A DNA stretch of 64,000 nucleotides from Leptolyngbya sp. FACHB-60. GTDB taxonomy: Bacteria; Cyanobacteriota; Cyanobacteriia; Phormidesmidales; Phormidesmidaceae. The notes beneath the pieces are model-generated. The model searched no databases. It was not told the origin of the DNA and worked only from the letters and a program-made list of their open reading frames with translations. The number at the start of each line of letters is the position of its first letter. Positions within the stretch are counted from its first letter, which is position 1. Positions 1 through 8,294 of this stretch are shown here, piece by piece. The position numbers and the translations under genes were made by a program. Where the stretch lies: positions 1-64,000 of the forward strand of contig NZ_JACJOX010000031.1 in NCBI RefSeq assembly GCF_014695775.1, read 5' to 3'.

Positions 1-54
1 CAATTCCCGCCCATTCTTTACAACCTGGAGGCTCTGGCAGTGAGGACAATCCAT
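1..54 (-). CDS. IS1-family InsA N-terminus (partial)
   Basis: The reverse strand reads 18 codons from an ATG at 54 into the window edge, beginning M-D-C-P-H-C-Q-S and continuing V-V-K-N-G. A CPxC zinc-finger start followed by a VKNG motif is typical of the InsA/transposase N-terminus of IS1-family elements, which binds the terminal repeats. The gene is cut by the window edge, so intactness and any InsB frameshift cannot be judged. Family assignment rests on the short motif and on the GGTGATG-type terminal sequence 41 bases upstream of the start, which resembles the IS1 terminus. Confidence 0.7.
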   Translation of the reverse strand, partial: MDCPHCQSLQVVKNGREL

Positions 55-162
55 GGCTCTGGAGTAGTTGCACTGCAACCATTTTACCCATCACCGTCTA
101 ACAGACCAGTGCCGAGAACATGGTAGAGCCTACTAACAGACCTCGGTGGTATACCCATCACC
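1..162 (-). mobile_element. End of an IS1-family insertion sequence
   Basis: On the reverse strand, GGTGATGGGTA occurs twice upstream of the insA start: ending at forward 95 and at forward 162. IS1 begins GGTGATG and its insA start lies about 55 bases inside, so the copy at 85-95 (41 bases from the start) is the better candidate for the true inverted repeat. The outer copy at 152-162 may be a remnant of an earlier end or a secondary site. Target duplication cannot be tested because the other end is outside the window. The element abuts the tniQ gene with no intervening gene. Confidence 0.55.
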
Positions 163-225
163 ACTATGCCTAAACCTAAACTTACACTTGAATTCGGACA
201 TGGGTCGAGACATTATAGCAACACC

Positions 226-1815
226 TCAAAACCACTCATTCTCTTGAAGAAACTGCTCTAGCTTTTTTCGGGATTCCAATCGCAAAATCGACCCAGGACT
301 GCTCATGTGAGGTGATATGCGGCTTGGGGTAGGTATGATACCTTTGCCGTAGAGAGATTGAGCGATCTGCTTCATCTCCTCGAAAAGAACTTCCACTTTC
401 TCATCTTTCTTTTGTGTTCTAAACCGAGAATAATTGTTAGATATCTGTTTGCACAGACTTCTTTCATAAGATCTCAACGTACGCGGCTTTACTCCTAATT
501 CACTAGCAATATTCTCTAAAGATTTTGGAGGATATTCACCCAAAAATCTTTCCAAAACTTCTCGAATAAATTTGCCTTGCTGTTCCTTAAATTTGCCTTG
601 CTGTTCCTTCAAAAAGATCTTGTGCCTTTGTGTTACTCTTTTGCAGATTTCAGGAGCAAAGACATAAAGAGGTGAGCTATTACGGTACTTCAATCTGGCT
701 GCAATATCATCGACTGATGGCGGTGGATTCTCAAGAAGGGCTGTTTCTAAGATTGATGTGACCAATTTCTGCTTTTGCGTAGCTTTTTTGATTGGCCTGT
801 AAGACACTGATTTTTCACTTGACTCTTTATGCTTTTTTTCTGACTCGTAAATTTTACCAATGATCTCACCACAAATAGGTTCAAATAAGGTGGGAAAGTC
901 AATTTGAAGCTTGTAACAGATATTTATCAATGAGGCTAAAGTTGGAGTGATTTGACCTTTACGCCACTTCCTTACTTGAGTGACGCTAGTCCCTAATAAT
1001 TGAGCTAGATGCGAATCTTTGCCTCTCGATAGGCTCTCCAAAAAATGATCTAAATGGCTTGCGATGGAAACCTTAGTTTTGACAGAAAAACTATCTGGTG
1101 GCATGCAAAGTAAATCATTCACGCATTTAATGCAGTGAAGCTGCTCGTCATCTTCACCTGCTTTAAATTTTAGGTTAGGTACTTTATATGTGTAAGCATC
1201 GATACCTAGCCATCCTCGGCATTTTGAACAGAATCCCGGCTTGCTGTACCACGAAAGAGGTCTATTTCCTTTTTCGCAATGAGGACAAATGTTAGAAAGA
1301 GGAGTTTTGTGAGCAGGACATAATTTGAGTACTTCTAAACTCCAACTAAGGGGTTCATACAAAGATTGAGAATTATCAAGCGATTCTTTAAAACAAAAAG
1401 AACACCAGGCTCTTTGCTGCTTCAAAAGTTTCCGGTTAAATATGACTTTCTTCCAATTAAGCAAAGTAAGTTGAGATATATCTGTTCTGCAAGTAAGCTT
1501 CTCAACCGCATTGACTGTTCCAAATGCCCAATTACCAAATCCATTAAGTGCACTAGTTTCATTCGCGAATATTCTGTTCAAAACCCCTCCGCAGGACTCC
1601 CCAGAAAAGCCATATTTAGGGTTAATCAAAGGAGCAATTTCCTTTATCACCAAGAGGCCTGTAGGAACACAGTGTGCTGTGGCTAGTCTTGAAACGTAGC
1701 TAATCAAACTTTCGACATGTAGAAGACCACAACCGATAGGTTGTATTGAATAAAGCCTGCTAACGTGCTGGCTTTGATTAATACCAGCGCTATTAATAGA
1801 GTAGCTTTCATTCAT
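226..1815 (-). CDS. tniQ: TniQ/TnsD-family transposon target-selection protein
   Basis: 529 aa protein of the TniQ superfamily. In Tn7-like elements these proteins select the target: long TnsD forms bind an attachment sequence, short TniQ forms join a CRISPR effector. The N-terminal half carries the TniQ zinc-ribbon pattern: C138/C141, C166 with H169, C177/C180 and C196/C199. A helix-turn-helix-like stretch follows near residues 265-310, and the C-terminal third has a second HTH-like segment and a basic tail. Its length favours a DNA-binding TnsD-type homing factor over a minimal CRISPR-linked TniQ, but this is inference. It overlaps the end of tnsC by 8 bp, so it is translated as the third gene of the operon. 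AT-rich codon use differs sharply from genes after 7 kb. A 7-residue tandem duplication sits near residues 403-416. Confidence 0.85.
   Translation of the reverse strand: MNESYSINSAGINQSQHVSRLYSIQPIGCGLLHVESLISYVSRLATAHCVPTGLLVIKEIAPLINPKYGFSGESCGGVLNRIFANETSALNGFGNWAFGTVNAVEKLTCRTDISQLTLLNWKKVIFNRKLLKQQRAWCSFCFKESLDNSQSLYEPLSWSLEVLKLCPAHKTPLSNICPHCEKGNRPLSWYSKPGFCSKCRGWLGIDAYTYKVPNLKFKAGEDDEQLHCIKCVNDLLCMPPDSFSVKTKVSIASHLDHFLESLSRGKDSHLAQLLGTSVTQVRKWRKGQITPTLASLINICYKLQIDFPTLFEPICGEIIGKIYESEKKHKESSEKSVSYRPIKKATQKQKLVTSILETALLENPPPSVDDIAARLKYRNSSPLYVFAPEICKRVTQRHKIFLKEQQGKFKEQQGKFIREVLERFLGEYPPKSLENIASELGVKPRTLRSYERSLCKQISNNYSRFRTQKKDEKVEVLFEEMKQIAQSLYGKGIIPTPSRISPHMSSPGSILRLESRKKLEQFLQENEWF
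568..609 (-). repeat. 21-bp perfect tandem duplication inside tniQ
   Basis: Two identical 21-bp units, 568-588 and 589-609, lie head to tail and keep the reading frame, so the protein has the seven-residue unit KEQQGKF twice. It is a recent in-frame slippage duplication in a charged linker between the TniQ half and the C-terminal DNA-binding region. Confidence 0.9.
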
Positions 1816-2950
1816 CGAAATGGCTCTTTCTACGAACTGGATCTGGAGTTCCTATTCTCCTACCTTTCTTATTAGAAGCAGGATTTTTTCTAGATTTTTT
1901 AGCGGTTTCTTTATTTAATTCTAAAAGTGCTCTAAGCCTGTTAATTTCTGATGCAGACTCCTCTAGCAACTGCTCACCTTCAATAATTTCAGTAATAATT
2001 TTCTGACATTGAGCAACTGTTAAAGCTGTATCTTCTAGGTGATGCTTTGTGATTTTCTCGCTCCCTTCATCCAAAGCAGCATTCAATGCTCTAGTAAGCC
2101 AGTCCTTCAATATGCCAACGCATCCCAATGATCTCTCATAACAATATTCCCACTCAGAATCCAAATTATTTTCTTCAGTCATAGGCATATAATAAAAAGC
2201 TAAAGATTGGAGAACTGTACGAAACTTTTCTTTATCGCTTTCGGAATTTACCTTATATCGTGGGAAATGAACTTCTTGATTTCTTCTACTTAACTGCCCA
2301 CTTAAATTGCGCATCATTAAAAGTTCATAGGTTCCTATTAAAACATGAGGGATTTTAGTGATATTTGCAATGGACTTTAAACAGTCCATATTATCTTGCA
2401 GCCGTCTGCCGCTAGACATCTTCTGAATATGCTGGGCCTCATCTAAAATAACCGCATAAGGCTGACGATGCTGTAAAGCATTTTCTTGAGCATGTCGTAG
2501 TTTGTTTGTTGATGCAGTAGACCGAACTTTTATTTTCCCATTTGCATCTCTGTAAACTTCTTGAGTTGAATAGTCAATCTTATAGTCAATTAGTGGCTCT
2601 TCCATTGCTACAAGAGCACGATAGTAATAATCTTTCCAATCAAAATTCCCTGAAGACGGTGAGGCTGCTTCCAATGAAACAACAGGTATCCTTCCTGAAT
2701 GGAAATTCTTATCTTCAAGAGATCTTTCAATCAGTAGTTTTTCAATTCTTGGTATTAAAGTAGACTTTCCGACTCCGGTAGGTCCGATTACAGTGATGAT
2801 TGAAGATTGAGAGCTTGGATTAATTATTAATTTGTAAACCTTCTGGATGACTTCTGACAACTTTCCATGATTCACTATGACGCCTTGAAAATACTGACTT
2901 CTTTCAACCTTGTCGGCTTTCAACAAGTCCTGAGGAAATAGTCGGCTCAT
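1808..2950 (-). CDS. tnsC: TnsC/TniB-like AAA+ transposition regulator
   Basis: 380 aa AAA+ ATPase. The Walker A loop GPTGVGKST is at about residues 54-62 and the Walker B motif ILDEAQH near residue 168, the DEAQ form typical of TnsC/TniB and related AAA_22 proteins. In Tn7-like systems the ATP-bound form assembles on target DNA, is recruited by the TniQ/TnsD protein, and activates the TnsAB transposase while enforcing target immunity. The C-terminal ~60 residues are Lys/Arg-rich, a likely transposase- or DNA-contacting tail. It starts 2 bp after the tnsAB stop and overlaps tniQ by 8 bp, giving one tightly packed operon. Confidence 0.9.
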   Translation of the reverse strand: MSRLFPQDLLKADKVERSQYFQGVIVNHGKLSEVIQKVYKLIINPSSQSSIITVIGPTGVGKSTLIPRIEKLLIERSLEDKNFHSGRIPVVSLEAASPSSGNFDWKDYYYRALVAMEEPLIDYKIDYSTQEVYRDANGKIKVRSTASTNKLRHAQENALQHRQPYAVILDEAQHIQKMSSGRRLQDNMDCLKSIANITKIPHVLIGTYELLMMRNLSGQLSRRNQEVHFPRYKVNSESDKEKFRTVLQSLAFYYMPMTEENNLDSEWEYCYERSLGCVGILKDWLTRALNAALDEGSEKITKHHLEDTALTVAQCQKIITEIIEGEQLLEESASEINRLRALLELNKETAKKSRKNPASNKKGRRIGTPDPVRRKSHFDE

Positions 2951-2952
2951 GC

Positions 2953-5598
2953 TTAAATAAGCTCCATTGGTTGAAATATTAAAGAGCTGTCATCGTTACG
3001 AACTTCTTCTCTTTCATCCTTGTTGTACACATCTAATATTTTTCCCTCTGAAGCTTCATCACTTTTTTCAGCTTCAAGTGAGCCATTAGGATTCTCTAAG
3101 TATTCTAAGATTTTCTGGGCCTCTAAATCTTTGAGCCGCTGCTTTTGAAAAGTTTCTTCGGCTTCAATCTCTTTCAAAAAATTGCCCATTACTGAAGCAT
3201 TAAGCTTCAATTCATTATTACTTCTTTCATTTCTCTTGCGATACTCGGCGGAAACCATTTCTATTTCTTTCTCTGACCTCCCTTTAAAAATGCTGTAATA
3301 AGCACTTTTACATTCAACCCATCGGCCTTTCAAAAATGTATAAGCTATGCCTCTGTCGAACGGATCATACCGAACGTCAACATCTGCTCCTTCTAGTTCA
3401 GGATCCCGAAAATCATTAGCCCAATAGTAAATATTTTGAATCCGAATACCTTTACCTGCTCGGGCTTTTGCAGTGCCTTTTCTGGGCCCAGGCATAGTGA
3501 GAATTTTTAGATTTTGGTCATATACGATAAGTTTGTGATTTCTAGAGCCAAATTTTGCTATGCCGTTTTGCCATGCTTCTTGAGGAGTTGTTCCGAGAGC
3601 ACTATGAGTATTCTGCTCGTAAATTTCGTATGCCCAGATACTTAAGTAGGTATACAAATCGCCTAAATTCCATGTCGACAATTCTTTGGGATTATTAAAT
3701 TTCGTAGTTACTCTAACATCTTTCGTGATCTGAGTATTTCCAGACAAGTTATAGATTAGTTGCTTAGAGCAAGTGCCAAATAAACGTTCGCATACTGCGC
3801 CAAATCGTGATTTTGACGGTGGCCTGTACTTTATTGTAGAACCCAGATAAATCAGGAGAGTTTCATAATAAATACTATGAAATTCAGCTCCATTATCAGT
3901 GACGATTATTTGAGGTAAACGTCCGTGTCTTTGAACACAAATTCTAATTACCATCATGCAGGAGCGGTATGATGGTGGATCGAAAGTTATGTAAAGAGAC
4001 AGAATCCTTCGTGTATTAGCGTCAATCAAAATTGTGAGCCATGGTCTACCTAGTTTTTTCCCTGTGGTAGAGCATCTAAGTTCTATATCTAATTCTGTGT
4101 GGTCTATGTGACCAATTTCAAGAGGTCTATCTCCATGGCTGGGCACATTAAGATATAATTCATATTGAAATTCTTGGTATTTGTATGCGGCTTTATGCCC
4201 CCTTCTTTTCTTTTCTTTTTCATAAATAGGTCTTTTTTTGACTTCCTTGGCGAATGTCTTATAGCTTAGAATATTATTAATAAATATTCCTTTCTCTTCA
4301 CAGGCATGAACGAACTGACTATAGGTTGACTTAATTGTTTGCTGTTTAAAGTTCTCATGCTCCTGATCAATAATTTGAGTCATTAAAACTATTTGTTCTT
4401 CGGATATTTTTCTTGTTCTATTTCCTTTTTTATGGTTTTTGGGAAGAAGGCCGATTAACCCCACTCCATATTCTTTTTGGGCCAGTTTAAAATCCCTCTT
4501 CCATTTTCTTATTGTCTCTAACGAGTATCCCCCTTCAATATTTCCTTGAATGTAATTGAAGCGCATAATAGCTATTGCTAAGTCATCCTTACTTGCTTCA
4601 AGCAAGCGCTCAAAAATCTCATTCTTGCTTGATATTTCCAATTGATGTTTTAATACCTTAATCTTTCCTTGAGTAATCAACAACTCTACTTCTGAGATTT
4701 TGTGTTCGAGGAGTTTTTGATTTTCATCCTGAAGAACTATATTCTCAAAACCAACAAAACGAATGGTTAGCTCTTTATTCTCATAGATTAATTTTTCTCC
4801 AGGCTGAAGCTTTACCTGAGAGATCTGGTTTGCTTGTAAGCTGCTCATTGAATCAATGCTTATTCTATAAGCTATTGATACTTCCTTGCTGGAAAAAAGA
4901 AGGCATTTTTCAGGGTTTACTAATGGTGCAACGCTAAGGTCGATATATATTTCTTTTCGGGCGATTAAAGAATAAATTAAATCCTTAAGGAAATTGTTTT
5001 TATGACCGAAAAGTTCATTCAGGCTCATACCAGGATTTTCGAAAATCAATGATATTAGAAGCTCTTTTTCCTCTTCTCTATGGATCTCACTCTCGGAAGA
5101 ATAGTCATCAAGAAAAATAAGATTTCTGTAAAGAACCCAATTGATTTCCGAGTCTGACCAAACACAAAAATGAAGCCCCATTTTTGCCGCGTATTCTTCA
5201 CCTGGCGCAAAATGCCACTTCTGGTCATCTCCGAAGAAATAACGTTTTGGGTTTTTTAATTGGAGTTTCTCTAAATCTTTTTCAGTCTTGCATTCAATCC
5301 AACCTGCAGAGTCCCTCCAAATTACAAAAAAATCTGGGGTTCCGAAGTAAGCTCCTTTCTTGCCTTGACTCGTTTCGGAGAAGAACTTGATCTGATTTGG
5401 CTGATCGTAATACTCCAAAACACTGTCATCGTATTCTAATTTATAAATTACCGGCAATTCATTTTTGTGAGACTCGAACTGGATTGAAACACCCATCTTG
5501 CGACTTGGGTATTGTCCGCACACATTTTTGTAGCCACCTCCAACTTTTCGAGCTGGTTGGGACTCTCTAATTTTACCTATTTCTTTTTTTTGTCGCAT
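2953..5598 (-). CDS. tnsAB: TnsA-TnsB fusion transposase
   Basis: 881 aa. Residues ~35-150 look like a TnsA restriction-endonuclease-like domain: a PDF motif near residue 88 and an E-C-K motif near residue 102 fit the D...ExK active site that nicks the 5' ends of the element. Residues ~340-430 hold HTH-like DNA-binding segments. The DDE integrase core follows: D in GHIDHTELD (~497), D in VTDNGAEF (~566) and E in AVCERLFG (~603), which join 3' ends to target. A beta-barrel region and charged C-terminal tail, the expected TnsC contact, end the protein. In Tn7 TnsA and TnsB are separate; fusions are known in some cyanobacterial Tn7-like and CRISPR-associated elements. All catalytic residues appear present, so it is probably active. 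There is no strong Shine-Dalgarno; Met35 is an alternative start. Confidence 0.9.
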   Translation of the reverse strand: MRQKKEIGKIRESQPARKVGGGYKNVCGQYPSRKMGVSIQFESHKNELPVIYKLEYDDSVLEYYDQPNQIKFFSETSQGKKGAYFGTPDFFVIWRDSAGWIECKTEKDLEKLQLKNPKRYFFGDDQKWHFAPGEEYAAKMGLHFCVWSDSEINWVLYRNLIFLDDYSSESEIHREEEKELLISLIFENPGMSLNELFGHKNNFLKDLIYSLIARKEIYIDLSVAPLVNPEKCLLFSSKEVSIAYRISIDSMSSLQANQISQVKLQPGEKLIYENKELTIRFVGFENIVLQDENQKLLEHKISEVELLITQGKIKVLKHQLEISSKNEIFERLLEASKDDLAIAIMRFNYIQGNIEGGYSLETIRKWKRDFKLAQKEYGVGLIGLLPKNHKKGNRTRKISEEQIVLMTQIIDQEHENFKQQTIKSTYSQFVHACEEKGIFINNILSYKTFAKEVKKRPIYEKEKKRRGHKAAYKYQEFQYELYLNVPSHGDRPLEIGHIDHTELDIELRCSTTGKKLGRPWLTILIDANTRRILSLYITFDPPSYRSCMMVIRICVQRHGRLPQIIVTDNGAEFHSIYYETLLIYLGSTIKYRPPSKSRFGAVCERLFGTCSKQLIYNLSGNTQITKDVRVTTKFNNPKELSTWNLGDLYTYLSIWAYEIYEQNTHSALGTTPQEAWQNGIAKFGSRNHKLIVYDQNLKILTMPGPRKGTAKARAGKGIRIQNIYYWANDFRDPELEGADVDVRYDPFDRGIAYTFLKGRWVECKSAYYSIFKGRSEKEIEMVSAEYRKRNERSNNELKLNASVMGNFLKEIEAEETFQKQRLKDLEAQKILEYLENPNGSLEAEKSDEASEGKILDVYNKDEREEVRNDDSSLIFQPMELI

Positions 5599-5745
5599 CT
5601 GAAAAATTAAGTCTTCTGCACCAAGAGTTAAATTCCAATTGGGACAACATATTTCCTCCCTAGATATCTGGGGAGATTAGCTGATTAAAATCAGCCTGTC
5701 AATCCTTTTTAAGTTATATGAACAGCTTTTTTGGGCAAGATCATT

Positions 5746-5781
5746 AAGTTACACAATCGTACATGCACGATTGTGTAACTT
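5746..5781. repeat. 36-bp near-perfect palindrome upstream of tnsAB
   Basis: A 15-bp arm (5746-5760) is repeated exactly inverted at 5767-5781 around a 6-base centre; only one central pair is mismatched. It lies about 150 bases upstream of the tnsAB start, between the operon and degenerate DNA. It could be an operator for the transposition operon, a recombinase or TnsB-related site near the transposon end, or a hairpin. No T-run follows that would make it a standard terminator. Confidence 0.85.
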
Positions 5782-6344
5782 CGACTTGAGAAGCCATTTT
5801 TAACTAATCAAAAAATTTTGAAAGTTTTCAGAAAATGACTTTTTCTCGCCTAAGTTTGTGTAAGTAGGAGATTAAAATTAATAGGAATTCGAATTAATAT
5901 GCAGCTTGCCATGTCTGGCATGATCTGATTGCCTGATACATCTTTTAGGTATCTCTAACGGCAATGGCTAAGTCTGAAAGACTATAAATGTATTCTCCAG
6001 AGTGCGATCAACGATGGCAATAACGGCAACTAAGTCAAGCCGCTTTAGTGCCAGGGGCATGTGCTACCAAGAGCTTGGAGGTTGAAAAATTGATCTCAAA
6101 TTTAGAGAGAATTCCTTGATTCTAAACTTCTCTCAACGTTGCCAGAGAGTGTTGGAGGCAAGTGTCTCATCGCTGGTAACGTCCACGCTGCTTAGCTCTT
6201 GTGACATGGCCAGCAAGAGATTGTAGCGATAGGTGCTCTTATGCCACCCAAAACGTAAACGGCTTGCAGAGTGGGCTTTGTCCTGAGGTGACCACAGCGA
6301 CCGTATCCTTGCCGAGTGTTACCAGAGCTATGCATCAAACCTGT
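5782..6344. other. Degenerate noncoding DNA beyond the tns operon
   Basis: No open frame with recognisable protein content. The first ~130 bases are very AT-rich and probably contain the transposon end next to tnsAB, since Tn7-like elements carry the tnsA/B genes near one terminus. I could not find a convincing set of short TnsB-binding repeats or a clear terminal TGT/ACA pair with target duplication, so the boundary is not placed. Toward 6.3 kb the sequence begins to resemble the region around 6.7 kb. Confidence 0.4.
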
Positions 6345-6452
6345 CAAAGCGGTTTCTAAACTGAATGGGGCAGCGATGGCATTGACTCAGTACAATTACT
6401 CACTATCAAGCCAAGATTGAGAATTTGGATAAAGAGGAGTCCTTCTAAATTC

Positions 6453-6500
6453 TCGGTACGCTTATGCTTCCAAATTAAACTATCGGTGCGCTTACGCTTC
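6453..6500. repeat. Two 18-bp direct repeats
   Basis: TCGGTACGCTTATGCTTC at 6453-6470 and TCGGTGCGCTTACGCTTC at 6483-6500 differ at two positions and are spaced 30 bp apart, upstream of the small hypothetical gene. A third partial match, CTCGGTACAGTTATG, occurs at about 6572-6586. They may be slippage products or binding repeats. Confidence 0.6.
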
Positions 6501-6583
6501 TAAGAGGCATTGAATCCTTGACGGCGTTACAATGCTTTTGCCTACTTCTAGGATCCACTTATGGTTCCATGCTCGGTACAGTT

Positions 6584-6829
6584 ATGAGTAAACCCACAGC
6601 GCAGGTTCAGCCAGAAAACTTTGAGCCAGAGGTTCGTCGTTTGTTTGGCGACCTAAGGCTGAAACACATCTGGGAAATGGCATACAGTCACTTCTTTGTA
6701 AGCTGGATCTTTGACTGTATCTGCGACGGCGAGAGCGCCATGCATCCATTTGTCGAAGCGGTTTCTAAGCCAAATGCGGCAGTGATGGCACTGGAGCAAT
6801 ATAATTACCCGCTAGCAAGCCAGGCTTGA
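6584..6829 (+). CDS. Small hypothetical protein
   Basis: An 81 aa frame starting at ATG 6584 (MSKPTAQVQ); the frame extends upstream only through a TTG at 6518. I do not recognise a family. The protein has an acidic N-terminal part, an aromatic central stretch (HFFVSWIFD) and an Asn/Ala-rich end. A decayed copy of its 3' half lies 409 bp upstream. No clear ribosome-binding site. It may be a remnant and not a working gene. Confidence 0.3.
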   Translation: MSKPTAQVQPENFEPEVRRLFGDLRLKHIWEMAYSHFFVSWIFDCICDGESAMHPFVEAVSKPNAAVMALEQYNYPLASQA

Positions 6830-6979
6830 GAATTCCGATAGAGACGGGCTCTTTAGATTCTCAGAGTATTAGCCTACTCAACTTATGCCTGGTGTATCGT
6901 CCGAAAGATAGACAAGTTCAGCCTAGGGATTTCATAGCCTGAATACCAAGAAATCTGCTACATCCTAGGGAAAAGACAA

Positions 6980-8110
6980 ATGCTGAATCGCTCTCGTTGG
7001 TCCGTTGCAGGTGCAACCGTTGCAGTCCTAGGACTCTCAATCGGGACGTTTGTCCCTTTACTAACGCTGCAACCCACGTCAGCGATCGCATCTCCCGAGC
7101 AGACTAGCGGACAATCAGGCTATTTAACAGATACTGAAGGGCATTGGGCACAGCCTTTTATTCAAAGTCTGACCGCTCAAAATCTGCTCAAAGGCTATCC
7201 AGATGGAACGTTTAGACCCGATCAGCCAGTGCGGCGTGACGAGTTTGCTGCCATCCTCAGCCAAAGCTTTAATCAGGTCCAAGAAGATCCAATTGCCGAT
7301 GGCAGCGTTTATAACGATGTTCCGGCAGATCATTGGGCCAAAGATGCAATTGAAGAAGCTCACGAATCCGGATTTATGTCTGGCTACCCTGGTGGCCTTT
7401 TTGCACCCGATCGAGAAATTTCAAGAACCGAAGCCCTAGTCTCCCTATCTCAAAACCTCAACCTGGAAGCTCCCCCCACCCTCAATGCTTCAGGTTCCGC
7501 GACCCCCACAGCCAATAATTCAACCGCTTCAGAGCAATCTGCGACCAATCAAGCAGCTACCAACAATCAAGCCGCCGCCAACTCAACAGCAGCAAACCAA
7601 TCCTCCCCTGCCACCCGGCGAGCCCGCAGAAACACATTCCTCATGCCAATGGCGATAACGACTCTAATGCAGCCCCTTGTGGCTCCCGTTAGAGCTAGAA
7701 GCGTTCCTCCTGCGGCCAATCGCCCTGCTCAAACTCCAGATTCTGCCAACACTGCCGCCGCTTCTAATTCGTCGGCTCCGGCAAATGCAGCTGAAGACCC
7801 AAATCGCACCGATCGCGCAGCAGAAGACAATGCTGAGTTTGAGGCCTTGCCTTCAGAAGTCGTGAGTAACTACTATGCCGATGCCCAAAAAATTCCGATC
7901 TATGCGGTAGATCCAATCGCAACTGCAACCCAGGCAGGCTTGGTTGTTAACTATCCCGACCGCCAACTACTCAACCCTGGTCGGCCTGCTACTCGTGCCG
8001 AAATTGCAGCGTTTATTCATCAGGCTCTAGTTCACCAAGGCAGGTTGGCTCCGCTGGCTAATAACCCAGCAGCTGATTACATCGTAGATTCGTCTCAGTC
8101 TGGCCAGTAA
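6980..8110 (+). CDS. S-layer homology (SLH) domain protein
   Basis: 376 aa exported protein. Residues 1-38 form a signal peptide with a long hydrophobic core ending near SAIAS. Two SLH repeats follow: residues ~48-95 (GHWAQPFIQSL, GYPDGTFRP, RRDEFAAIL) and ~108-160 (DHWAKDAIEEA, GYPGGLFAP, SRTEALVSL). An Ala/Asn/Ser-rich linker of ~130 residues leads to a weaker third SLH copy at ~310-360 (NYPDRQLLNPG, TRAEIAAFI). SLH domains anchor proteins to cell-wall polymers. No porin barrel follows, unlike cyanobacterial SLH-OprB porins, so this is a wall-anchoring or structural protein. The gene stands alone, with a bidirectional hairpin terminator downstream at 8222-8256. Confidence 0.88.
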   Translation: MLNRSRWSVAGATVAVLGLSIGTFVPLLTLQPTSAIASPEQTSGQSGYLTDTEGHWAQPFIQSLTAQNLLKGYPDGTFRPDQPVRRDEFAAILSQSFNQVQEDPIADGSVYNDVPADHWAKDAIEEAHESGFMSGYPGGLFAPDREISRTEALVSLSQNLNLEAPPTLNASGSATPTANNSTASEQSATNQAATNNQAAANSTAANQSSPATRRARRNTFLMPMAITTLMQPLVAPVRARSVPPAANRPAQTPDSANTAAASNSSAPANAAEDPNRTDRAAEDNAEFEALPSEVVSNYYADAQKIPIYAVDPIATATQAGLVVNYPDRQLLNPGRPATRAEIAAFIHQALVHQGRLAPLANNPAADYIVDSSQSGQ

Positions 8111-8221
8111 GTTTGGGGATTCTGGGGATTGAATTATGGGTAGAGTCCGCCTGGCAATAACCCCTAGGCTCTAAGCAAACCTGGCAACATTCGCAACTCA
8201 GCGCTGTAACTCAATCAAAAG

Positions 8222-8256
8222 AAAAGAGATTGGTGGAACTTCCACCAATCTCTTTT
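8222..8256. terminator. Bidirectional hairpin terminator
   Basis: A 17-bp perfect inverted repeat (8222-8238 and 8240-8256) around one central base, A-rich on the left and T-rich on the right, between the convergent SLH gene (stop 8110) and outer-membrane protein gene (stop 8295). The layout fits a Rho-independent terminator used from both sides. Confidence 0.9.
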
Positions 8257-8294
8257 TTGCTAGTTTACTGTTTTAGAGCAGAAGGTCTAGAAAC

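Larger units (their letters stand above)
6345..6860 (+). repeat. Diverged tandem duplication, period about 409 bp
   Basis: The stretch from 6348 (AGCGGTTTCTAA, then a GGGGCAGCGATGGCA-type block, then CAAGCCAAGATTGAGAATT) recurs from 6757 with the same order of blocks, an offset of 409 bp and perhaps 70-75% identity by eye. The second copy is open (part of the small ORF at 6584-6829); the first is disrupted. This is an old duplication of a small gene, with the upstream copy decayed. Confidence 0.7.
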
